In this document: positions 48,300 to 60,035 of the stretch, piece after piece
How the letters are laid out: each line of letters begins with the position of its first letter
How positions within the stretch are numbered: the stretch's first letter is position 1
Origin: Paragonimus skrjabini miyazakii
Taxonomy: Eukaryota > Platyhelminthes > Trematoda > Plagiorchiida > Troglotrematidae
Assembly (NCBI GenBank): GCA_014338405.1
Contig: JTDE01022144.1
Span: 28,255-92,254 of the forward strand
DNA: 64,000 nt
Direction: 5' to 3'
The notes under the pieces: model-generated
The model's database searches: none
What the model saw: only the letters and a program-made list of their open reading frames with translations
What the model was told of the DNA's origin: nothing
Translations under genes and position numbers: made by a program

Positions 48300-48560
48300 C
48301 GTAACGTTCGTCAGTAGTGCATATCGTTGCTGTGACCGGGACTTGAACTACGGTCGCCCTACATTAGGAAACCGTGTAAACGACTGGGTTATCGACCAGA
48401 CTACCGGATGTAAACACTCAGCAGGGTTTATTTCTGAGTGATGCTCAGATTTCTCGATCGCCCATAGAGGAGGCATGGTGACCGTCCTGTTAAATCTACA
48501 TGATAATCCGTCGAGTTGGAATTATCCTCGAATTGAACTCAATAAAACCACTGAAAACCG
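48300..48560 (-). repeat. SINE copy, head and leader
   Basis: On the minus strand this holds the 5' leader, a worn A box, a B-box region (GTTCAAGTCCCGG) and the first half of the hammerhead (GCACTACTGACGA). The sequence then jumps to part of the body, removing the rest of the ribozyme. Confidence 0.75.
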
Positions 48561-48584
48561 CTGAACGATTTTTAGTTTGCTTAT

Positions 48585-48680
48585 ACTTAGCGAAAATAAA
48601 ACTCGAGTTTAGTGCTTCCTTTCTAAAAGGGTTGGTTGAAATTTCTAGCTGAATGCGAGTAATGTCCAATTTATAACTAT
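48585..48680 (+). repeat. SINE copy, hammerhead 3' half and body
   Basis: It starts at GCGAAAATAAAACTCGAG, continues TTTAGTGCTTCC and the degenerate body. With the minus copy just left of it, it forms another inverted arrangement. Confidence 0.6.
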
Positions 48681-51529
48681 CAAAGCCATTTGTTTGTTTT
48701 AGAGCTTAATTATGGTCGGGCGTTTTGAAATTCGTGTCCGCCTGGGTGTTTGTTATAAATATGGTGCCAACCAACCTCATCCACTAGCGTTTACACTAGA
48801 TATGCAGAGTTTGTTTAAAACCACAAGCAAGCCGCTTGCAATGATAGGGAAACAGGCGCATTTCGTTTATGATTATTGTAAAATACTGATCCGAAGATGG
48901 ATGTTGCTAGCTATGGACGAATAATCACTATTAATTCAAAAATCAATCATTAGTTTACTTGGAACACATAGCTCTGTATAGCCACTTTAGTAAAACAAAA
49001 GGAGACGGATTGTGAGATGGTAAATTTTGTTTATGGCCACAGATGCAAAACCAGTAAAGTATGCATCGCAGCCAAATAGAGACAAAAGATGAGTGGTCAA
49101 ACAAGTAATCAAAACATCTACTACATAATTGTAACCATGGCGAATTGTTAAGTTGTTTCAGTCAATTTTGCGCACACAGAACCTGCTAGGAGCTCATACC
49201 AGCATAATTTCTCCATAGGTTGGAATCATCGAATGAGCTAGTTGGTTCAAGTTGAATACCTGCTGTCACTGGGTGTTTAACAGTCAATAACGGGGAGTTT
49301 CAAGATACGGGTCCATTGACGTGAAACTGTTGTCATCGACTGTGTCAATCATTTCGGGATAGCTTTAGTCATTTGCTGCGGTGCATGTCCAGCTATTTTC
49401 TGCATGGAACAGTCAAATTAACTGTTGCACAAAGTAAGAGTGGTGAGCGAATTACATTAGCAATCATGTAGAACTGTTCTTTTGGTGGTTTGATCTAAAT
49501 GCGACTTCTCAACCACGTGCTTACAAATAAGAGGTGCATCGAGAGTATGCAAAGATGAAACATTACTATACCCTACCTAGTACACAAACAAATCAGCTCA
49601 CCACGAACTTGCGCGGTAATAATTCGGCAATTTGGTCACCCAACTTTTGGCACACTATGCACGTGTCAACAGTATTCCTGCTGGTGAAGTCACCAGGCCA
49701 ACAGCCCAAGTAGTGGAACTAGGGAACCAGTATTGATCGAGCAGAGGTTAGTTTACCTGTTTATGTACTGGCCATGGAGAACAGAAAACCCACTAAGCAA
49801 CGTGCACTACACCGGAACGTCTTCTTCTGCGGTACACACGGCAGAGCCAACCCAGGGATAAATTTATCATTGGCATACTATAGGACAGTTTTATCATCTT
49901 TGATTGGGAGTTTCTGGAACAAAAAATGTTCTGTTGAAGCAAAAATTTGCGCGAATAGAGACAAAAATTGGTCACAGGCTACAGAAAGAAATAAACGTTG
50001 AAACTTAAGAACCAAGAATTCTCAGCTTGAATTTTGGTAGACCACTTACACTACGGATAAAACGCTCATTCAGAAGTAACGTTGGACAGTTGGGTCTAAA
50101 TTAGTATGTGATAATCGTTGGAACTAAGGAGGTAAACTAGCAGACAGAGGACAGAGTCAGTCACCATAAACCGTGTATTGGCTGGCTATCAGCTACAAAA
50201 TACCCGACAGTACATGACACCTTTACCAGTGGCAAATTTATTCAAGTGATTGCCGAGAAGTTCCAAACTTGAAAAGACCGGTTGTTTGACTACTGCATCA
50301 TGATTACAGTTTGTAATAAATATACTCCATATTTTTCACAGCAAACGTTTTCACAAATTCTTGCATGAAAAATGTGGAACTTTTGATCTTGCCAACTAAT
50401 ACCTCAAAATTATAGTAAAGTATAAACTTTCCATGGTTTAGAAAAACGTAATCGTATACACCAGTTGCAAGCTAACATTGACCATCGTTTTGATACCATT
50501 ACGAACGCTACCTGGATTAATTAATCCACAGGTCCTATAGCATCAAGGTGGACAGAATGTATCAGAACAAATTAAAGTATCTCAGAACTTTTGTAATCTC
50601 TCATTATATGTTACACAATACACATTGTTTTCCAAAGGAAACAGAATTGCCACAGTTAATGTTTTGTGTGATGTGCTTTGAGGATATTCCTAAAAATACA
50701 CTATTTCTAACAGGACAGTTTATATCAAATTTCCTATAATAAACAGTGTTTGTTTACGCGTAACTATAAGCAAACTAGGGTCAAAAACAATTGGATAGTT
50801 AATCACTAACAATTTTTTCCCAGTTTTGTACTGGGATCCAAACTTGAATGTTAAATAACGTTGCTCGAAATCGTTTGATTATTTATTTAAAGCGGTCGAC
50901 AATTTTCAGAATTTGTGACCATCTTCTAAGTCTGCAGGTTGTTTTGTTCCATTAAACGAGTTTCACTTGATATCTTCGTTAAATTTTCGGTCGTGTTGTT
51001 TATGTTTCAGCTAATAATTCTGTGTGCTCAAGTTGGCCCAAGTTACCTACGGTTAATTTGAAGTTTCTATTCCAAAAACATTGACCATCAGACCAATCAT
51101 TCTAGTTCCTCTTTGATTGATGTTATTTACATCCGATAAGCTCATTTGTGATTACTTTAATCTACTGAAATTCACAAACGTAACTGGCGAAGAAAATGCG
51201 CAGTTTGTTACAGATAGAATGGGATTTGATAGTGAAACTGATGAAAAAGGGTAATCGATGTAAAACTCCACAAAAACTTTATGAAATCTGCATTCAATTT
51301 TACAATAGGCTGGTTGAGAATAACCTGGAGAAAATAGATTGTTAGTAGTGAAACTCCAAGCTAAACTTATAATTGAGGTGCAATCCACACCGCAGGTTTA
51401 TTCTCAGAAGGCTGAGTGAAGTGTGAGCACACCGGATTTAAAAAGTCAAAATATGCAGAATCGGTTACCACTTTATTGTCGAAAAAGGCAACAAATGAAA
51501 CCATTACAATAAACCTTAATTATTCAATC

Positions 51530-51728
51530 TCGCAAGGCCGGAGTCATAATTCCGGCTGTGGCAATGAGATGCACAATGATGAGCTCTAACAAGAGCAAAA
51601 TTCGAGTCTAGTGCTTTTTTTCGAAAAAGGCCAACTGGAAAGTATATGAGAATGGGAAAGTTGTGATCATTTGTGGATGATGTTAAACTTATAAGAAAAA
51701 CCAAAATCCCTCACTATTCATCAGCAAC
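51530..51728 (+). repeat. SINE copy, from B box to 3' end
   Basis: B-box remnant, hammerhead and body, ending CACTATTCATCAG. The hammerhead core reads AATGATGA and CAAAA where CTGATGA and GAAA are required, so it is inactive although stem II (GCTC/GAGC) is preserved. Confidence 0.8.
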
Positions 51729-54118
51729 CTCACAACGGTTATGATCAAATAAGCATCTACAAATTCTCACCCACATTCTTCGGTTAACGCTGTTCAGTTT
51801 GCCTGAGTCTTTTAAAGACCAAGTGAACAGAATCGCTCCGTTCAATTCACTGTGTGACCTGGTGACTAGGAAATTGTCAATGAGGCTGAGGTTACTGATT
51901 TACATGGGCAAAATGAGCATGGTTTGAATTGTTGATCAAAGTTCGCGGATCAGGTCTGAGTCCTGCGTTCCTTATCGATATGCTACGAACAGATAAATGT
52001 TTGGGAAGCTGCAGTTTTGAACTTCACACCCAGCGTTCTGGAAATAACTCATTGGAGAACTATTCAATAATTTTATATCAAAACTTCAAAACATCATCCA
52101 ATGTGTTGAAACAGATAGAAGAACTGTTTCGAGATGTTAACATTTTGATTTGCTGTCATCAGTTGTTAACGTACAGTCAATAAATTTTATACAAACTGCA
52201 CACAATAACGAATGGTGAACGAACTAACCAAATAGCTTCAGCCTTTCATGTACTTATGGTACAATTAGTTTCATGCGAAGGAAGTTGACTGCGTCAGCCT
52301 TGTACGTACACGCAAAACCTGACTGATATTGTCAGGTTATACTTGCCTCACTACTCGCTAGCAGTTTCCGGTTATGATTATACATCAATATCTTAAGCAG
52401 TTTGACCGGGTCAACTAGTGTAATGAGGAGGAACGACCGCACTACACTACTCACATCACTCTTGGTCAGCAGTGGGGCAGGAGTATGAATTTTGACATTG
52501 AAGTAACCACGGGAAAAATACAGCATCGGAGTACAAAATGGCATGAAATAATTCTCAGTATATGCAGGAACCGAGCATTAGCGTCTGTGGCAATCGTGAC
52601 GTTTCGGGACCAGTACCGTGGACAGATGGGTGTTTTTTGTTTGTTGTCATGTTGAGACGCAATAACCATATTTCAGCTTCCTGAATATACAACCCCTGCA
52701 TCGTCCGTGTTTCTGGATCACAAACTAGATAACCCGTTGCTGGGATGTGTTTGGTGATCGGTTCTTTGCACCTGTTACAGTCAGCAGGTTGTAAGTTCGC
52801 GACTGATGGGGATAAATGTGTTGATATTCTGCTACATATGTTCTATCTCTGTTTTGAGTAGATCAGAACATCTTCAACTATCAACCTGTAATAGTTGCAT
52901 CTGGCAATGAAATATCACAAGCTATTCATGAAAAACATGATAAAATAATTATAGACGAATCTTTTGATTAATGCTTAGAGGGTTGAATAACGTTATCTGA
53001 CTGCGTCTAAAGTTGCTAGAATAAGTCAGGTTGGGGTAAATATTGATCTTTTTTGTTCAACAACAAGAAGAAACACGTTTTTTGGGGGGAATTTTTACTG
53101 GTGGTTTGAAAAAACAGTATTCTTTTATTAAAAGTTGTAAGGAATCATCACAATGCTGTTTTTTATCAGTAAGCAGGCAGTACTCTGGAAAACAGTGTTT
53201 CCAAGAACGTGTCACATTAAAATTTTTCATTGCTGCACGATTTGTGGAACGGATTATACCTGTAGCCAGATATAATCGGAGAATATAGAAAACCGTGGAC
53301 ATTACTGAGAAAATGACCCTTGAATGTTTTGTTAGTTACTTCATTATTACTTCACCTAGAAACAATACTGGTGGGGTATGGATACTGAGCGTAACATATC
53401 CTTTGAATCAAACTGTTATAAAAACAAGGGCGTGTATTGTTTACTTCAAGTATTATAAGATTTGGACTGGAAACGGAAAATTTCCTATTGAAGTGTGAAC
53501 AAAACGATTAGAACACAAACCGTGGTAAGTGCACATACTCATCAACATCAGGTTTACAATAACACGAACTAGTTTTTTATGCCAGAAAGTTAGGGGATGG
53601 GGTAGATAGTCGATCGTTGGGTTTAGACCGGTCACCAAGACAAGACAGGGTCTGGTTTACGAGTAGCTGTATGTGAACACACAAGAGCTGGTTCAGGCGA
53701 TTGGTTGCTACTTATGTATCAAGTTGTTAACATTTAGTGTTTTCGCAGGTTGCTGAGGCGGCGTTAACACACGACAAAACTAGCTAAGCATGTTCGGAAA
53801 AAGTTGCTAGAATATTTGACACCACTCTGAACTTGGTGATCTTTCGTAACCTGCCATAGACTGTTCAACTCATCTCTAATTATTCGGTACAAAGAACTGA
53901 TTTATGTTACTTTATATCTGGCATTGGTCGGTTAGTGAAAAATGTTTACATCAACCACTCTTCGTGTTGTCAGTGCTTTGCTCAACTTTAGGATTTCAAA
54001 AATGTCACTATCAAGAAAAGCTTGATTGAAATTTGATTATCTTCAATTTAATTACTAAACATTGGTTGAGTTAAGTATATTTATGAAAATTAGCAATCAT
54101 TTTTCAATCATTCTACAG

Positions 54119-54243
54119 AAACTAGTGAACAGCCATCAGGACATAGCATACGCTATATTTTCGGATATAAACCCGTAACCTATGAAGAGGCTGTTACTTT
54201 TTGCGCCGGATGGAAGGGCATTATTGTGAAAACGATAAAACCG
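54119..54243 (+). CDS. Candidate secreted protein, exon 2 (C-type-lectin-like first half)
   Basis: The acceptor is TTTTCAATCATTCTACAG and the donor CCG/GTAAGT. Two bases finish the codon split from exon 1, then 41 codons follow. The product contains IRYIFGYKPVTYEEAVTFCA and GWKGIIVKTIKP. Strand, then helix W/Y-EEA-x-x-FC, then strand GxxVxxI is the beginning of a C-type-lectin fold (as in W.EA...C...GG.L..I). The exon ends in phase 0, matching the next one. Family membership is inferred from this pattern alone. Confidence 0.55.
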
Positions 54244-55612
54244 GTAAGTCCTTCATCCTAACATTTAGTTGTTGATATGTTTGTAATAAGCACTAATAAT
54301 CATGGATTATTGATTTTCCGTGATTAGTTCAAAGGAAAATACAGTAATTGTCAGGAACCAATGCTGCCGTTGTGCACCGATCTTTGCTTAAGCTCATTCT
54401 TGGACACACATCACACAACATTTTACATATATATAACGTAAATATAACGTATGCGATTGATTTATTTTCACACTGGTCCTCCTCATAAATCATATATCCC
54501 CCTTATGTCCGGACATAAACCACTGTCCCATCGGATGGGAGTAGGCTCCGATCGCTCTAGATGACACTGTGTTACGCGACATTTGTACGTTTGGTCAATA
54601 CAAGCGGTAGTTCAGCGACCAAGATTACACAGTTATGCACCAGACATGCTGAACACTCTTTTGAAGACCTATAAGCAATCTGACGGTTGGAGTGTCATTA
54701 AAACGTAGGTTTCGTGATAGGGTAAACTTTTAAGGTGGAGTACTTTAGAGTACTGTAGAAAGGCTCTGGTTTTCATCTGGCTCAACAGAAATGCGAAGTA
54801 TCTTACAAAAATGTGATGAGCACCTTCAACAACCTGCTTGCGCAAGACTATCTTGCATAAGGTTACCATCCGAACTGACTAAGTAACATGAACTGTATCA
54901 TGATCTGTCTATCTGATATCCTTAAGCCAGATTTTTCATTGTTATAACATCTCCAACAGAAATAAAATGGAGCAACGCGAATGAAAGTACGATTCTGTGG
55001 AGTGAAGCTTCACTTGACCAATCGAAGAAGTCTCTGTGTAAGCATTATCAGAACTGATGTCAGTTAGATTATCTATAAATAATAATATTACTGATAAGTA
55101 GAGTGAAACAAGGTTACCGGGTTAGAAGAGTCTCAATTCTCAAAGATCGCACTTACCAAAACCTAGTTTCCCTTACGCTACTGATAACTGACGAGCAGAG
55201 TAAATACAAATAACATTTAGTCACATCTTCCGCAGTAAGTGCCAGTTTTTAGCTGTCTGATTTTGTGCAGAAACACTGAGCTCGATTTTCGCTGCTGTTA
55301 AAAATCGTCAGCGCTGCATATATTTTGCATGGTCATCATTTTGAAGCCCCGTTCATGTGCTTTTAAAACGAGTATGTTGACACCTGTGCCAATAAACTCT
55401 CAAAAGAAATGAACAAATTGTCGTAAGTGATAGCTCGGTTACGTTTACTTCTGATTAGTAGTGTACGTCTGCGAGAAAACCGTTACTCCCTGTTAACTCC
55501 AATGATAAAGATTTATCATTGAAGTTCCAGGAAAATTACCAGTACGTAAACACATGTTCTCAGTGGAATGTCTTACCTTAATCACAGAGTTGTAACGTAC
55601 TTTGTGTTGCAG
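54244..55612 (+). other. Putative 1.4 kb intron
   Basis: Bounded by GTAAGTCC and CTTTGTGTTGCAG. It contains a degenerate minus-strand SINE at about 55200-55545. Confidence 0.45.
55200..55545 (-). repeat. Degenerate SINE copy
   Basis: The leader (GTTAACTCCAATGATAA region), a worn tRNA head and a hammerhead segment are recognisable. CTGACGA and GAAA survive, but stem II (TTTT against CAGC) and the cleavage triplet are destroyed. Confidence 0.6.
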
Positions 55613-55934
55613 CCCGGAGCATCAGAGGAATTTATGTCGAGAATCCCAGGCAGTCGACGGTTAGATCGTTTAGATAAACCGAATAGGTCAATCATTTGGC
55701 TTTATCAGAAAGGGTTTGTCAGTTGATTTATTCTACGAGCCGGTTAAGGAGGCCTCTTGGAAGTTTAACACCGGCCACCACACCCACTGTTCAACAATCA
55801 AAATCGCAAGTACCAGGACCATTATGCAACAGAATAGGCTGAAATTTGTACCTGGTAAAAAACCTTTGGAGTTACATGCGGATACGCATGAAGATACCGT
55901 TCCTGGCGCGAAAAAAAAGGTGAAATTTAATTGA
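55613..55934 (+). CDS. Candidate secreted protein, terminal exon with an apparent frameshift
   Basis: The phase-0 acceptor leads into PGASEEFMSRIPGSRRLDRL and then DKPNRSIIWLYQKG. In this frame a TGA stops at 55724-55726, giving a 96-residue protein. The +1 alternative frame is open from just before this point to TGA at 55932-55934 and reads on plausibly as LSVDLFYEPVKEASWKF and then THCSTIK, which would give about 165 residues. The switch lies at a GGG around 55712-55714. A one-base sequencing error, a real disabling indel or a short natural product are all possible. The tail is basic (GAKKKVKFN). The last two cysteines of a canonical C-type-lectin domain are absent. Confidence 0.5.
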
Positions 55935-56459
55935 AAAATTTCTATTCAAATTATTCCCACTCTATAAATCCGCCGCAATTAGCCTTTCCGTAACCATGAC
56001 CTGTTTGCTCGTGAACGTTATACCCATTACGCGGACATATCAACTTTAGTTAGATTTACAAAATCACGGCGAAATCTGTGATAACGTTACTGAAGAGTAG
56101 TTCACTTGTCGTAATAGTATGTACCCATTTTATCTGGATGAAACCTTACCTAAAAGCTGAGGACCGGTGTTGATCTTGTTCATCAAAGTGTAGTCACCTG
56201 CAGAAGACTTGATAGGACTTCTAGAACTCCAGCCTCTTGGAAATTGTTAGTCTTAGTGCTGGTGTAAAATGCGACGTCCATAGAATTCATTCGACGATGA
56301 CAGTTTGAGGGAAGACTAACACGCTCATGCACATATGAAACTATGAATAGAGGCTCGGAATGAATGATAGACGGTGTAAAACGAATTGAATGTAACAACA
56401 TACGAAAGAGTTCGAGCGTGAAAGACTGACTAGGGGAGAATGAAAGGTGTCCAACACGT
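55935..56459. other. Region 3' of the secreted-protein gene and of the PLE
   Basis: It should hold the 3' UTR of the plus-strand gene and, converging, the 3' end of the minus-strand PLE. No clear AATAAA was seen near the stop. Confidence 0.35.
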
Positions 56460-58730
56460 CTATGAAACACAGAAATTAGCCTGATGGCTAAGCAAGTGGA
56501 ATTCTGTGCATGGTTTTCAATTGTTTGCTTCGTCGTGTTGCGCTTGTTCCACAGGAACAAACGAAACGGTAGACACAAAAAGAGGCGGCATGAACAGGCA
56601 ATATATCTTTTGGCTGGAAGCGCAATACTGGTGTGGATGTAAACTGTACGCATTGGTGAGCTGCGGAATACGTTTTATTGATTGCTACATTAGGCTTCTT
56701 GGTTACGATTTTAGCGACAACATTACCGTTGAATGGCAAGGAAATATAAACAGACCTTTTGTCTTCAGTTTGTGGTTTATCTACCTTAGCGCTTACTGGT
56801 ATATATTTATGAATAAACTGCTCCGGGTAGTCATTTTCAACGAGTGTATTAAATATAAACTGTTGCCCTATTTACCAGACATCGGATTAAGTTTCTCTTT
56901 TGTCTTAGTGTTACAAAATTACTGAAGTGTGTACACTGGTTTGTCCAAGTTGCCTTACGATACATCTTCCGTTGTATCGTGCCATCCTCGCGACGAGACA
57001 TGAGCACGTCCAGGAACGCTATACCTGCGGATGATTCGGGTTCTAGGGTAAAATGAATATTATTCTGTATAGAGTTGAAATGAGTCACTATCTCGCTGAG
57101 GCTTTGAGATTTATCTGTCACACAGATGAGATCGTCTACGTAACGCTTGTAAAGGGTGACTGAATTTATTTGATCAGCTAGTGAATTACACTTTGGCTTT
57201 ATCATAAAGATATTAGCCAGCAATGGGCCTAGTGGCGACCTCATTGCTACCCCGTCCTTTTGACGGTATAACATGCTGGAGAACTTAAACTGAACGTTGT
57301 ACGTGCAGGGCTATAGTAACTGCTTTATTTCTTCTACTGGTATTCCCACGTTGATATTGTTACTTTCAATATACTGTCCGAGAAACTCAATCGTTTCATT
57401 GAGTGGGATATTGTTGAAGAGATGTGTGACGTCAAGCGATAATAAACACTTGCCTAGTACGTTCAGCTGCTTTAATATTTCAACAAATTCGAAAGAATCT
57501 CTCAAACTATGAATGGCTAGTTTCTTCCTAACCGGCTCTCACAAAGTGGGAAGCCATTTTGCCGTTGCGTCTTACGTAGAATTCCACATATATAAAATTG
57601 GTCGTAGTGGTATACCGTTTTATGTACCTTGGGTATCCCGTAGAGTCTGGGAATTACAGTGCCTACTGGTCCAATTCTTTCAAAAGCTGCAGCATCTTTC
57701 AGGCCCTTCTGCTTCATACATCTAAGTGTTTTGTTAGTGATTTATCAATAACGGTCGTTTTTGTCCTTTGTTCGCTAACAAATTTGGTTTTATCTTCCAA
57801 TAATGCATTGATTTTACTCAAGTAATCGGCTTTATCTAAGATGGCGATTCCAGCGCCTTTGTCAAGTATGGAGATTATTACATTCTCGTTCTGTCTTAGA
57901 AATTTCAATGAAGCCAAGTGCTCCCTAGTTAGTAAGTTTCTAGTCATTGATTTTCGGGTCAGATACTGATAACAAGATTGAACTAAGGTAACTATGAGTA
58001 TCTCAGCATTAACAGCTGATGGTGGTTGGAGATCACTCAACTGATCAGAAAGGTTTTCAGATTAGATTTCTAAGTCTAGCTGCCTAATTCCATTCTTAGG
58101 ACGACAGAATTTCGGTCCTAGCGGTAGTACATCGACAGCAACTTTATTTGAGAGCAGAGAAGAGAAATTATGCACGTACCTTTCAGGATTTCTCGGAAAT
58201 TCGGCCTTGGGTTTGATTGGGTTGGAATGTCTTCGTAGTTTAAATTTCTTCTTTTCTCGTCTTTTGGTCGTAATCGGGTGGAGGTAATTTTCGAACTCAT
58301 TTTCTTCACTAGGCTTTAACTGTGTCAGTCTCCCCTCAGCCACAGTCCGTTTGTGGTCCAGGTCATATGTTCTGCTCAGACACGTGTCATTTTTGTTGAG
58401 AACCAGATGCTGTAGTGTAGTTCTCATAATGTTAATGCCATTTCGTCTAAAGATGGCCCAGTACTGTTTTGGGAATTCTGAACAATCTATGCATCGTTCC
58501 AGAAACCCGACGGTTACATTTGCTTCCATCAGTTGCGTACTGAACTTAGTATACTTATTAAGCTTTTTCAGTACGGTGGGGTCTTTGGTTTGTTTCAGTA
58601 CTGTGAATATGCCCGGTTTAGTCATGAGAACAAACGCGGTCCACCAACAGGTGTGGTTGACGTGAGGATCGATAAGACCCTGTTCGTCTGTGGTCGCTGC
58701 GCATTTTATCGCGTCAAACCATCTGATCAA
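56460..58730 (-). pseudogene. Penelope-like element, RT and GIY-YIG endonuclease, several frame breaks
   Basis: Minus-strand blocks in order: N-terminal region ending in NFSSLLSNKVAVDVLPLGPK with FC (58730-58062); LKFLRQNENVIISILDKGAG with IAILDKADY (58040-57714); IPRLYGIPKVHK (57717-57517); LSLDVTHLFNNIPLNETI (57505-57311); then YRQKDGVAMRSPLGPLLANI, YKRYVDDLICV and FLDVLMSRREDGTIQRKMYR (57274-56849). The RT catalytic YVDD is intact. Last comes a worn endonuclease, FCVYRFVCSCGTSATRRSKQ, in which YIG is lost. Frame changes and stops show it is inactive. It nonetheless keeps all domains in order, which makes it the most complete element of its class here. Confidence 0.9.
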
Positions 58731-59107
58731 TCAGACCGATTCGTTCAAGCCAATCTACCGAATATGTGGGATACGATCGAAACAGGTCAAGGTCGTATAC
58801 TGTCAACTGCAGAGGCCATTGCAATTCTCCTATACTCACCACCACTATGCACTGATTCTCTGTCGGTGATTGCTATGCATCTATTGGTGCATTAGTGAGG
58901 GTATGGATTGTGAAACTCGATGGATGTTCACTTCTGGATCAACAGCAATGATGGGTTGTATACTTTTACTTCCAGGAATCCTTGTAAATAAATGTCCGAT
59001 TGAGTCAACTCAGAAGATCTTGAATCAACCTTTTGACAAAAGAATACTTTCTCCAAACAAATGTTGGCACAGGCAACACTATCCTAGTACATCAAGACGG
59101 CAAGAAG

Positions 59108-59158
59108 ACATACATTGCGGACGCAAGCATTTCGTTTATTTTCATCAGTCGATTACAT
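59108..59158 (-). other. Possible hammerhead-like motif between tandem PLE copies
   Basis: On the minus strand CTGATGA (59148-59142), 8 bases, GAAA (59133-59130), then TGC-TT-GCG followed by TC: a plausible short helix III and cleavage triplet. An outer helix I (CATGT with GTATG, including wobbles) can form with an internal loop. Stem II is not paired. It is located just 3' of a PLE tail, where terminal-repeat hammerheads occur. Confidence 0.25.
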
Positions 59159-59266
59159 GAAACATTCGATTGCATAAGTTAACCGCGTACTGACAAAACA
59201 ATGAAATGAACGGACATCACATGAGTGCAACCAGAGTTCATTGCCACGGTAACGAAATTGATTGCG

Positions 59267-59503
59267 TTAGCACCTCTGCCAACTGAGGCCCGATGTGTGA
59301 CCCTTGATCAACAATGCTTCGGAGAACGCCAATAGCCCAGGGTTGTGATTGCGCAATAGGGCCATGTATGAAGTGACGGGATCAACCACATGACCTGTTG
59401 TGATTAGGTGTTGTGAGATCGAAGACGCCGGTTTTCTGTTCGGATATTGGTATACTAGTGGTTTAAGGGTTGCGTATCCATGGTCACGATAATAACTATA
59501 CAC
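59267..59503 (-). pseudogene. C-terminal tail of a second Penelope-like copy
   Basis: The minus frame contains SISQHLITTGHVVDPVTSYM and LLRNHNPGLLAFSEALLI, the conserved end of PLE proteins (HLxxTGHxVD...NxxLLxIAEALAI). It is 5' of, and in the same orientation as, the longer PLE at 58730-56460, which fits the tandem arrangement typical of Penelope elements with a truncated upstream copy. Confidence 0.78.
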
Positions 59504-59696
59504 AAATGTTCACTGTAGCAGTTCTGTCAGACTTATCTGGCAGTATAACATAGAAGGAAAACAGTATAAATCAGCAACGATGTGTATTGGGAAACAACTA
59601 AAGTGTGTAAGCTTTCTCATGACGTGGAGCACATTGAAGCGCCTAGTATGCAATCAGTTATTGGTGTTTATTGGTTAATCATTCATACTAAAATCG

Positions 59697-60035
59697 GTGT
59701 TTGACTTAGGTAATACGCAGGTGAGCCTAATGAGCCCTGATCATGTACTACGCACGAATAGCTGTGTAGGTGTTTGCATGCGTCCGCTGGCCTCTGTATG
59801 CGAGTGTGCGCATGTTTGCGAGCATTGGCCGACGGGACACAAAGATCCCACTCACACGCCTCCTGGTGTTATTCCCTCGGGTTTACATTGGGTACATAGT
59901 CTGTGGGTGGAATCGCAAGTAGTGCAGTGCAGGCCAATTGTGATGGTGGCTAAGCGTATGCGTCTTTTGGCTTCGGTCACTATAACAGTTTCATCCGAAA
60001 CATATCTCACCAACCATGTTTGCATGCGTGGATAA
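59697..60035 (+). other. GC-richer open stretch of unknown nature
   Basis: The plus frame is open for 112 codons in a locally GC-rich segment. It includes a Cys/His-rich stretch (CMRPLASVCECAHVCEHW) followed by HTPPGVIPSGLHWVHSLWVE. The spacing does not match a zinc finger I recognise. It may be coding sequence of an unidentified repeat. Confidence 0.25.

Larger units (their letters stand above)
47789..54118 (+). other. Putative 6.3 kb intron with SINE copies
   Basis: The stretch between the signal-peptide exon and the next phase-compatible exon contains SINE pieces at 48300-48560 (minus), 48585-48680 (plus) and 51530-51728 (plus). Other open frames (48712, 49774, 50548, 53043) lack splice support or domains. 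Further small exons cannot be excluded. Confidence 0.4.

Noticed and set aside
56183..56653. 156-codon minus frame as a gene
   Set aside because: It overlaps the PLE endonuclease remnant in another frame and its composition is not protein-like (many Ser, Leu, Arg and no domain).
58351..59160. Plus-strand frames of 96-120 codons
   Set aside because: Those between 58351 and 58730 are antisense shadows of the PLE N-terminal region. The rest lie in its presumed terminal-repeat spacer and show no domain.
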